A DNA stretch of 64,000 nucleotides from Scilla litardierei (lineage: Eukaryota > Streptophyta > Magnoliopsida > Asparagales > Asparagaceae). A program made the position numbers and the translations under genes. The stretch is from assembly GCA_030789695.1 (NCBI GenBank), contig CM061132.1:151536597-151600596 (forward strand), written 5' to 3'. Under the pieces are notes generated by a model that was not told where the DNA came from, did no database searches, and saw only the letters and a list, made by a program, of their open reading frames with translations. This document shows positions 57,010 to 64,000 of the stretch, in pieces (position 1 is the stretch's first letter; each line of letters starts with the position of its first letter).

Positions 57010-57068
57010 CTAAAGATAGAGAATTTCATATCATGGTACCCAAGGTCATTGGGTCCAAAAGATTAGAC
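57010..57068 (-). other. Candidate 59-nt intron or frame-change site at the gag-pol junction
   Basis: On the minus strand the gag reads ...ccaaag|gtctaa and the pol frame begins ...atctttag|gtactc. Removing the 59 bases from GT to AG joins gag codon AAG (ending 57069) to GTA (57009) in the pol frame and skips the gag stop. 59 nt is at or below the usual lower limit for plant introns. Ribosomal frameshifting is the alternative. Confidence 0.35.
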
Positions 57069-59312
57069 CTTTGGAAGCCAAGTCCAATTGGACTTAGACT
57101 TCCCCACATAATTTCTACTATGCACAACATCCGAAAAATAAGCATTCATATACATTTGTTTTTCGTCCATGCTTGTGTCCTTTGGGCTCCAAATTGTGAA
57201 AATCTTGGGAGCCCTCATCCTATTGGGTGCATGCATTCGACGTTGATTTCTACGTGATGCATGTTGTGGATAGGCATAAGGGACATGATGGAATGGTGCA
57301 CGATGAGAATTATTCATATGATGTTGTGGGTGAACATATGCATGTGAGGGAGCACGTGCATGAGGGTGTCTCACATTGTGTGCACGTGCCCGAGAATGTG
57401 TTGCATAAAAATCATCATATGTGTGAGACGGTGGAGTAGGACGTGTGTTCCTACGTGGCATGGTATTGGTGTACATGTAGGCATGCCCCTTCTTTGGAGG
57501 TCCACCCAAAGTGGGTTTCTTTCCAAAAGAGGGTGTGGACGAGGTGGAAGCACCATTGGTAGATGAACTACCAATAGAGTGTTTGCTCCCACTCGTTGAG
57601 GCTTCGGAAGTTGGCCTTACAAAAGTAGTGACCGACTTGGATGAATTTCCCATCATATACCCCAAGCCAATGTGGTGTTTGGCCGGAAGTAAGTCTTTTA
57701 GGATATTATCCAAGTGGCCCTTACCCTTGTTGAATTTGTTGATTCGGCCCAATGTGTCCTCATATTTCTCTTTGAGAGAACGCAAAGAAATGTCCAAAGT
57801 GGATATTTGCGATGTGAGCACATAAACACGAGATTTAAGATTCTCGTTCTCAATACTCAAAGTCGAGTTTTGAGAAGTCAAATCCTCTATCCTATGTTCT
57901 TCCGTATCCTCAATGCTAACATGTTCGAGTTTAGATTTGAGATTATCAATCTCATTTCTTAACTCTTCAACAACGGTGTCGTTGTTGGTGATGATAGTCT
58001 TAGGCGATGTTTGAATGCTAGCTAAGTCATCTTTTACCTTAGTATATCTATTTACTAATTTAGTGTATTTTGACCATAATTGAGAGTTAGCATTCCTAAG
58101 GTCATCCATGGTTACCTCATCGCTTTCTTCATCACTATCATCGGAAGAGGAGGATCCTTGATCGTGCTCCTCTCTTGCCATGAAACACATGTGCGCTTGC
58201 TCCACGTGCTCATCGTCCGACTCTCCGCTTGAAGAATCATCGGAGTCGGTGAAGGTAGCTCCGACAAGTCCCTTCTTGTTTCCTTTCGTGTACTTCTTGG
58301 ACTTGTCATACTTTGGCGCCTTCCACTTCTCCTTGTGCTTATTGAGGGGACACTTCGCTTTCATGTGTCCCGGCTTATTGCACTTGAAACATAAAGGAGA
58401 GGAAGAGGCGTTAGTAGAACCAAATTTAGCTTTGTTCTTGAAGTTACCTTTTCGGAAGAAACGGTTGAACTTCTTGGCCATGAATGCCATGGACTCCAAG
58501 TCCAACTCGTTTTCCGAGTCTTCATCATCGGTTGATGTGGATGTGGATGGAGCGGCCTTGAAAGCAATGGCCTTCTTCTTTGGCTCGTCTTGCTTTAGGT
58601 AGGACTTCATCTTTTCCTGCAATTTGAGCTTGCTATCCTTGCGTACCTCGTATGACATTAAAGTACCCATTAGTTGAACTACGGTGTACTTGTTCATGTC
58701 ATTACCTTCCTCGATGGCGAATGTACGCTTTTCCCAAGAAGAAGGAAGTCCTTCGATAAGCTTCGAACACTTCTCCTTTTGGGTGTAGGATTTGCCAAGA
58801 GCCTCTAACTCGTTTATGATGTCGACGAAGCGAGCGTAATACTCCTTCATCTTCTCGCCCTGTTGCATATGAAACATTTCGTAATCTTTGTTTACAACTA
58901 CGAGTTTAGAGTCTCTTACCCGACTCGTCCCTTCATGAAGAATGAGGAGGGAGTTCCAAATTTGATATGCACTCTTACATGTGCATATCTTATTGAAGTC
59001 CTCGGGCTCCAATGCACATTGCAAGGCGTTCATTGCCTTGGCATTGCTTACCTCCGCGGCGACCTCCGCGGTAGTCCATTTCTCGAAGTCTTCTTCTTCG
59101 GGCTCGATGTATTCCTTCATTGTGGTCCTCCATAGAGACGCACTCCGGAGGAAGGTTTCCATCCGGCATTTCCAGTACCCGTAGTTGGTACCGTTGAAGA
59201 ATGGAGGCCTCGTAGAGGAATGTCCCTCCATCACCGAAGATGCTCCTTCACGGTTCCTGAAGGTGTCATAGTTGGAAGGTGGACGCACGGTCTTGTTGTC
59301 GTTGGCAGACAT
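57063..59312 (-). CDS. gag: SIRE-type Gag polyprotein
   Basis: 749 residues, uninterrupted. The start at 59312 lies 13 bases after the primer site. The N-terminus has the UBN2/DUF4219-type Gag opening (PPFFNGTNYGYWKCRMETF). The core includes SAYQIWNSLLILHEGT and KLIEGLPSSWEKRT. The CCHC knuckle CFKCNKPGHMKAKC is at about residues 308-321. A long Ser/Asp-rich acidic stretch (365-415) and a coiled-coil-like segment (about 420-540, with many Leu/Glu/Asn) follow. The C-terminal part is rich in His, Arg and Pro (RARAHNVRHPHARAPSHAYV), unusual for Copia Gag but seen in SIRE-type elements, whose Gag is long. Confidence 0.93.
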   Translation of the reverse strand: MSANDNKTVRPPSNYDTFRNREGASSVMEGHSSTRPPFFNGTNYGYWKCRMETFLRSASLWRTTMKEYIEPEEEDFEKWTTAEVAAEVSNAKAMNALQCALEPEDFNKICTCKSAYQIWNSLLILHEGTSRVRDSKLVVVNKDYEMFHMQQGEKMKEYYARFVDIINELEALGKSYTQKEKCSKLIEGLPSSWEKRTFAIEEGNDMNKYTVVQLMGTLMSYEVRKDSKLKLQEKMKSYLKQDEPKKKAIAFKAAPSTSTSTDDEDSENELDLESMAFMAKKFNRFFRKGNFKNKAKFGSTNASSSPLCFKCNKPGHMKAKCPLNKHKEKWKAPKYDKSKKYTKGNKKGLVGATFTDSDDSSSGESDDEHVEQAHMCFMAREEHDQGSSSSDDSDEESDEVTMDDLRNANSQLWSKYTKLVNRYTKVKDDLASIQTSPKTIITNNDTVVEELRNEIDNLKSKLEHVSIEDTEEHRIEDLTSQNSTLSIENENLKSRVYVLTSQISTLDISLRSLKEKYEDTLGRINKFNKGKGHLDNILKDLLPAKHHIGLGYMMGNSSKSVTTFVRPTSEASTSGSKHSIGSSSTNGASTSSTPSFGKKPTLGGPPKKGHAYMYTNTMPRRNTRPTPPSHTYDDFYATHSRARAHNVRHPHARAPSHAYVHPQHHMNNSHRAPFHHVPYAYPQHASRRNQRRMHAPNRMRAPKIFTIWSPKDTSMDEKQMYMNAYFSDVVHSRNYVGKSKSNWTWLPKV

Positions 59313-59324
59313 AGCTGTGTATCT

Positions 59325-59337
59325 GGCTCTGATACCA
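59325..59337 (-). other. Primer-binding site of the SIRE-type element
   Basis: TGGTATCAGAGCC on the minus strand, complementary to the 3' end of initiator methionine tRNA, two bases inside the 5' LTR. Confidence 0.93.
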
Positions 59338-59339
59338 AA

Positions 59340-61204
59340 TGTAATGCCCTACAAGCTACTACACAAGTACTAGAGGGGTGGTGAATAGTACTTTAAAATA
59401 ATAAGGAGTATAATTCCAAATTAAATGCAAACAACTACCAAATCAATTTGCGGAAGCTTAAATTGAATGACAACACAAAAATAACAACGCTAACAAGAGA
59501 TGTTACTGGGTTCGGATACACCCAAATCTCCCCGACTTGTTCCCGGTGATCCTACGTCCCAACCACCCGGATCCCCTCCGGATACTTGAGTTAGAAACCC
59601 TAACTCAAGATTTCCACTATGAAATACTTGTGAAAAACCTCCACAAGTCAAATCATACAAAATGTAATTTGTGACTCCCACAACCCGGGATCACAACCAC
59701 ACTCTCACAACCGAGAGTGAAACTTACAAATCAAATATGAATTGAAATAAAGAAACTTCTTACCGAACAAAATACCTATGCCTTGAGTATTGCTTACGAA
59801 TTAGGGCAAGGATGATTTTGAGGAAGAAGTAGCACCAAACCCTAGCTCCAAGATGTAGAACAGCGATGGAGAGCTTTGGGGATGTTGGTGACCTAGAATC
59901 AAGCACTTGGCTTGGAAGGCTTCACACTCAATGAATCTCTCTTTGGAAGTAAGAGTTAGGAGAGATTATTGAATGGAGGGAATGAGCTTTGAATGAGCTT
60001 GGATTGATTTCTCTTGAACTCTAAACTTGCATTAATATCAGCCTTGGCAGCAATGAATGCAGCCCAACAAGTATTTATAGGAATGAAGAGAGAGAGAGAA
60101 AAACGTTTCAATTAGGGCTCCAACGGCTCTTTTCTGAACCCAACTAGTCGGTCAAAGAACAATCACCGACCGACTAGTTTATCAACTAGTCGGTCGGTCA
60201 CTGAACGTAAACTGACTAATGAGTAAACTGAGAAAAGATCAAAGTACAGACTAAGGAACTAGTCGGTCTAAGAAGAGTAGCTGACCGACTAGTTTCACAA
60301 CTAGTCGGTCGGTTACACAACGTGGACCGACTAACAGATAAAACTGAAGTCTGAGAAGAATTAGACTTAGTCGGTCCAAGAACAAATGTTGACCGACTAA
60401 TTCACTAACTAGTCGGTCACCAAATGAACATAGACCGACTAACAATAAACAGTAAGTATGGTGAAAAATTTGGCATGTACAGTAAACTAAACTAGTCGGT
60501 CCAAGAAGGAAAGTTGACCGACTAGTTCATCAACTAGTCGGTCGATCAATGAGCACAGACCGACTAATGATAAACAGTAGCTCAAGTGAAAATGTGCATG
60601 TTCAGGGAAAGCTCAACTAGTCGGTCACAGAAGCATCACTGACCGACTAGTTCACAGACTAGTCGGTCGGTGAGTCAACTTAGACCGACTAACTGTAAAC
60701 AGTAAAGAGCTAAGAATTAACTGACAGAAACTAGTCGGTCCAAGAAGCTTGGCTGACCGACTAGATCACCATCTAGTCGGTCAGTTCTTCTTCTTGAACC
60801 AACTAACATGCACAAGAAGTCCCTAATCGAAGCGCGAAGCTTCGGGAAGAATTGTATGGACTTCTACTAAGATCCTAGAGCTAAGATATGAGCGTTATGA
60901 AGAATTAAAACGTAAGACCTACTCAAGGCTTAACATTCTACGAAAGAAGCTTAAAGACTATTAAATAAACTTGACGATACCGTCTTCAATAGCTTCGATC
61001 GAATCTTCATGACTTCTATTTAGGTCCATAAGCTTCAACGAAGCTTTAGGCATACGATCACGTGCTTTGAGAAGTCTTGAGACGTCGTTATTGATATTCA
61101 TGTGAATTTGGCGACGATCTCCATAACTGCGCTCACAAAGTGTTAGTTTATATTTATGTTTGTTCATCATCCAAAACCAAATCCGGGGAGTCCAATATCC
61201 AACA
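59340..61204 (-). repeat. 5' LTR of the SIRE-type element
   Basis: 1865 bp, near-identical to 48590-50456. TATA box at 60079-60072 on the minus strand, with the CTAGTCGGTC/DRE-core array (60142-60795) upstream of it. Because this is the 5' LTR, its array and TATA would drive the element's transcript. Confidence 0.93.
60142..60795 (-). promoter_or_regulatory. DRE/CRT-core array upstream of the LTR TATA box (5' LTR copy)
   Basis: The same six units as at 49398-50050. One ACCGAC has become actgac in the first unit (about 60210), leaving about 26 cores. This copy is in the promoter that would make the genomic RNA. Confidence 0.7.
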
Positions 61205-62564
61205 AACAGATCTTTAAGATTTGACAATAGACTTTGCGTACCTTCTGGAGATATTAGAGGAGCTATTGAAGGAAGCTCATGGTACGTCATATTTCATTCA
61301 TGCAGGCGGAACTAAGATGTATCAGGATTTGAAACAACAGTATTGGTGGCATGAAAGAGTGTTGCACGGAGCGTGGCCAAGTGTTCAATGTGCCAGCAGG
61401 TGAAGGCTGAACACCAACGAGTTGCAGGATCATTACAGCCACTGCCTATTCCTGAGTGGAAGTGGCAGCATATCACAATGAACATCGTGACTGTCTTATC
61501 CCGGAGCAAGAAACAGAACGACGCTTGTGGCTAATTATGGACAGATTGATGAAGTCAGCACACTTCATCCCTTTTAGAGTTGGTCAATCTACGGAGGTTC
61601 TTGCCAAGATATGCATGGAAGAGATTATGAGATTGCACGGAGTCCCAGTGAGCATAGTTTCAGACAGAGATACCATGTTCACTTCACATTTCTGGAAAAG
61701 CTTACAGAAGAATTTGGGCACTCATCTCAAGTCCAACACTGCTTATCACCCCCAGACAGATAGACAGTCGGAGCATACCATTCAAATTTTGGAGGACATA
61801 TTGCGAGCATTTATGTTGGATTTCAAGGGGTCTTGGGAAGGTCACCTACACAAAGTGGAATTTGCATACAATAATAGTCATTAGGCAAGCATTGGGATGG
61901 TGCCGTTGCAGCGGTGTATGGGAGGAAGTGTCGGTCGCCCTTGAGCTGGGACGACGTTGGTGATCGAAAATTGATGGGACCTGAGAAGATAGAAGAGGCG
62001 GTCGATGTAGTGCGGACAATCAGAGAGAAACTGCAAATAACGCAAGACATGTACAATCATTGGGCAGATTCAAAACGAAGACATCTAAAGTTTCAACCAA
62101 GAGACAAGGTCTTTCCAAAGATTTCACCAAATCGAGATTTAATTCCTTTTGTCCGTCGAGAAAAGCTTAGTCCACGTTACATTGGACCTTTCGACGTGCT
62201 GTAACGAGTAGGAGAAGTGGAATACAAGATTGCACTGTCTCCATCCTTAGAAGGAGTGCATAATGTGTTCCACATATCTCAGCTACGAAAAAATGTGGAG
62301 AATCTAGCACATATGGTGGACCATTCAAAGATTTCTGTGCATCCAGACTTGACATACGAGTAGCAGCACGTGGAAATTATTGATAGACATCAGAAGGATT
62401 TGAGAAACAAGACTGTCAACTTGGTGAAGGTGTTGTGGCATCTTAACGCGCCAGGCGAGTCCACTTGGGAACGAGAAGAAGAAATAAAGCAGCGTCATCC
62501 CTACTTATTTGAGGAGTCTTAATTCTTCCAATTTCGAGGACGGAATTTATTGTAAGAAGAAGGA
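61205..62564 (+). pseudogene. Gypsy A integrase (rest) and chromodomain-like tail
   Basis: Resumes the integrase at the point cut by SIRE. The zinc-binding region is readable near 61305-61400 (GGTKMYQDLKQQYWW, then CASR). The catalytic core lies at 61456-61884 (MDRLMKSAHFIPF, IVSDRDTMFTSHFW, NTAYHPQTDRQSEHT), then a stop. A second open part (61914-62204) has RKCRSPL and ends IGPFDVL. A chromodomain-like end can be read at 62390-62520 (VKVLWHLNAPGESTWERE), with a stop at 62519-62521. Several shifts and stops break it. Confidence 0.82.
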
Positions 62565-62829
62565 TGTAATTACTCTCTTTTTTTACAACCCAAGCCCACA
62601 ATCAAGGCCCACTTGCCCCCGCTTCCATTTAAAAACAAAGTTTACTCTCTTTCTCGTTTTTCTCATCTGCAGCCCCATCGACCCGAGCCTCGTTTCTTTT
62701 TCGTTCGTTCTCGCGCATGGCGACCGACCAATCGACAACGCCTCGGAGAAATTCGTCGATCGCCATTAAATTTGAGCCCCACACACTCGTCGGCCTCCTC
62801 TTAACTCCCCGAGCCTCCAACAACTCTAA
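62565..62829 (+). repeat. Start of the 3' LTR of Gypsy A, truncated
   Basis: Matches 42967-43230 of the 5' LTR with roughly one difference in ten bases by eye, then stops where Gypsy B begins (ctctaa|tgtggagcc). Confidence 0.8.
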
Positions 62830-63254
62830 TGTGGAGCCTGACCCGCATCCGCACCCAATAGGGGCCGGCGGCTATGATGGTGGGACCCCCCCCTCCTTTA
62901 GTTACTTACGTGCGTCGTAGGAGGCGCGGTACCACGTAGAAGGGTTAGCCTAGGGGTATTCTAGTCATTCTAGACTAGATTAGTAATTTCCCACTTTTTC
63001 TATAAATTAGGGCTAGCCGTCTTTCTTTTATTTTATGCTTATTTTGTGAAGACATTTGTAGGCATCTTTTGTGAGGGATTTAGGCTTTGTTCCGTGCAAT
63101 CAAAGCTAGGAGAGCGAGTCTCCTCTCGAAAGAGACTCATTATCTATCAAAATATTGTTCTTCACAATCTCAAGTCCACTAAAAATCCTCTTTTTATATT
63201 TTTTTCTCCTTTAAAAATCTGAACTTTATTGATTTGATCCACCGGATCGTATCA
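62830..63254 (+). repeat. 5' LTR of Gypsy B
   Basis: 425 bp. TATA box tataaatta at 63001-63009 with transcription expected from about 63035. Ends ...gatcgtatca, three bases before the initiator-Met primer site. The second LTR is outside the window. Confidence 0.72.
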
Positions 63255-63280
63255 AATTGGTATCAGAGCTCTAGATCCAA

Positions 63281-64000
63281 ATGGCGGCGAGTACTCGATC
63301 GAAGGCGGATGCGATTGAGGAGAGGATTCAAGGGCTACGGGAGGATCTCAACCGAGAGATCGAAGAGCGATTCGAAGGGTTGAAGAAAACAATGGGGGAT
63401 TCACTCAAGGATCACGCCCATTCGCAAGAAGACATCCAGATCGAGCTTAGGGGGATGAGGACGGATGCCGCGCAACAAGGACGAGATCTCCGAGAATTGA
63501 AGGAGATGATCCAAGCCCTCGCCATGGCGAAAGGAGGAGATCGATGCAAGGGAACCCTAGAGAGGGGCGGATCTACCCTAGAATCAGCCTCTCTAGGGCA
63601 AACGGGAACAACGGCAGCAACCCCCCATCAAATCGACGGCGCGGAAGGACCAACGGACCCGCGCGGGTCCGTACAAGTTGCGGCAGGCCCAATCGGGCCT
63701 GCCCTAGGGCCGACGGCCCCGCCCAGGCTCCCCCATGCCTGGGCGAGACCGCCCGGCCAACCGGGGGCCTCGGCGCCCCCGGCGAGCTTCCCCATGCCCT
63801 CCCTGGCCTGGGTGGAGCCGCCGGGGCCACCAGGGGCCTCGGCCGACTCCGGCGGGCCCGGGGTGCAGGCGGCACCCCCCGCCGGGGCCGCGGGAGGTGC
63901 GGCACCCCCATCCGGGGGTGCGGGAGAGGGCTGCGGCCCATTTCAGGGCCCGGCGAGTTGGGTCGGGCCTTCCGAGGCCGTGACGGGCTGGGCCGGCCCA
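63281..64000 (+). CDS. gag: Gypsy B Gag, N-terminal part, open to the window edge
   Basis: 240 codons without a stop from ATG 63281, 11 bases after the primer site. Residues 1-90 are highly charged and coiled-coil-like (MAASTRSKADAIEERIQGL, later LRGMRTDAAQQGRDLRELKE). From about residue 105 the protein becomes Gly/Pro/Ala-rich, in a GC-rich tract of repeated ggggcc-type text. The conserved Gag core and zinc knuckle would lie beyond the window. The same layout is seen in the TR-GAG element, where the GC-rich tract is out of frame or stopped. The minus-strand 122-codon frame at 63573-63941 is a shadow of the GC-rich tract. Confidence 0.75.
   Translation, partial: MAASTRSKADAIEERIQGLREDLNREIEERFEGLKKTMGDSLKDHAHSQEDIQIELRGMRTDAAQQGRDLRELKEMIQALAMAKGGDRCKGTLERGGSTLESASLGQTGTTAATPHQIDGAEGPTDPRGSVQVAAGPIGPALGPTAPPRLPHAWARPPGQPGASAPPASFPMPSLAWVEPPGPPGASADSGGPGVQAAPPAGAAGGAAPPSGGAGEGCGPFQGPASWVGPSEAVTGWAGP

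Larger units (their letters stand above)
48590..61204 (-). mobile_element. Full-length SIRE/Maximus-type Copia retrotransposon, young
   Basis: 12,615 bp with LTRs 48590-50456 and 59340-61204. Target duplication aacag at 48585-48589 and 61205-61209. On the minus strand the order is 5' LTR, primer site TGGTATCAGAGCC, gag, pol, repeat array, third (env-like) ORF, polypurine tract ccaaaaagggggagaa and 3' LTR. By eye the LTRs differ at about 8 substitutions and one 2-bp GA indel. Gag and the third ORF are open; pol has two one-base deletions. It lies in antisense orientation inside the Gypsy A integrase gene. Confidence 0.95.
42967..62829 (+). mobile_element. Gypsy A: Tekay/Del-like chromovirus, interrupted twice
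   Basis: The 5' LTR is 42967-45035. The interior is 45036-48589 plus 61205-62564, and the start of the 3' LTR is 62565-62829. The LTR begins TGTAATGACTC and ends GGCGTTACA. The text before the 3' LTR (tttcgaggacggaattta ... agaagaagga) is the usual end of Tekay/Del-type elements. A SIRE-type Copia (48590-61204) is inserted in the integrase gene, with target duplication aacag. Gypsy B truncates the 3' LTR. Numerous stops show that it is older than the SIRE insertion. Confidence 0.85.
62830..64000 (+). mobile_element. Gypsy B: left end of a Gypsy retrotransposon running off the window
   Basis: 5' LTR 62830-63254 (tgtggagcctgac to gatcgtatca), primer site TGGTATCAGAGC at 63258-63269, then an open gag to the window end. 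Its Gag start and GC-rich design resemble the TR-GAG element at 33053. The right end and target duplication lie outside the window. Confidence 0.82.

Overview
This window is nuclear DNA of a flowering plant. Two host genes have spliceosomal introns, and most of the rest is LTR retrotransposons, a Helitron, SINE-like repeats and nested insertions. The ERD15-like protein reads as angiosperm, perhaps monocot, but one gene is too little to name a species. All calls come from reading the sequence; no database search was run.

Host genes. (1) An ERD15/CID1-type PAM2-motif protein (CDS 1508-1856 joined to 1954-2114, +) with a 5'UTR intron, a TATA box and a G-box promoter. (2) A complete five-exon E2 ubiquitin-conjugating enzyme of the UBC19/UBC20 (E2-C) type (16769-15879, -). 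(3) A possible last exon of an unidentified gene (32007-31820, -).

Layout. 1-2.6 kb: ERD15-like gene. 2.6-9 kb: old Copia element (Copia-1) whose 5' LTR holds a 396-bp Helitron. 9-15.2 kb: unclassified repeats, a hairpin MITE, a tandemly duplicated TATA-containing block and an old SIRE-type LTR. 15.9-16.8 kb: E2 gene. 17.3-23.1 kb: tRNA-related SINE-like array split by a 5.35-kb Copia (Copia-2) with an intact gag and a 739-codon pol that has lost its reverse transcriptase core. 24-30.8 kb: decayed minus-strand Tork-like Copia-3. 30.8-33 kb: low-repeat DNA. 33.05-39.8 kb: gag-only Gypsy (TR-GAG type) carrying a 4.1-kb insertion. 41-42.1 kb: Copia-4 relic. 42.97-62.83 kb: Tekay/Del-like Gypsy A, interrupted at 48590-61204 by a young full-length SIRE/Maximus Copia on the opposite strand. 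Gypsy A's 3' LTR is cut by a third Gypsy (Gypsy B, 62830 to the window end).

The most notable element is the SIRE-type one. It has near-identical 1.87-kb LTRs, a 5-bp target duplication, an intact gag, an intact third (env-like) ORF and a pol broken by only two one-base deletions. Each LTR carries six roughly 110-125 bp units packed with ACCGAC/GTCGGT, the DRE/CRT core, directly upstream of a TATA box. This suggests a retrotransposon promoter wired to DREB/CBF stress signalling. The nesting order is Gypsy A first, then SIRE and Gypsy B; the order of the last two is not resolved.
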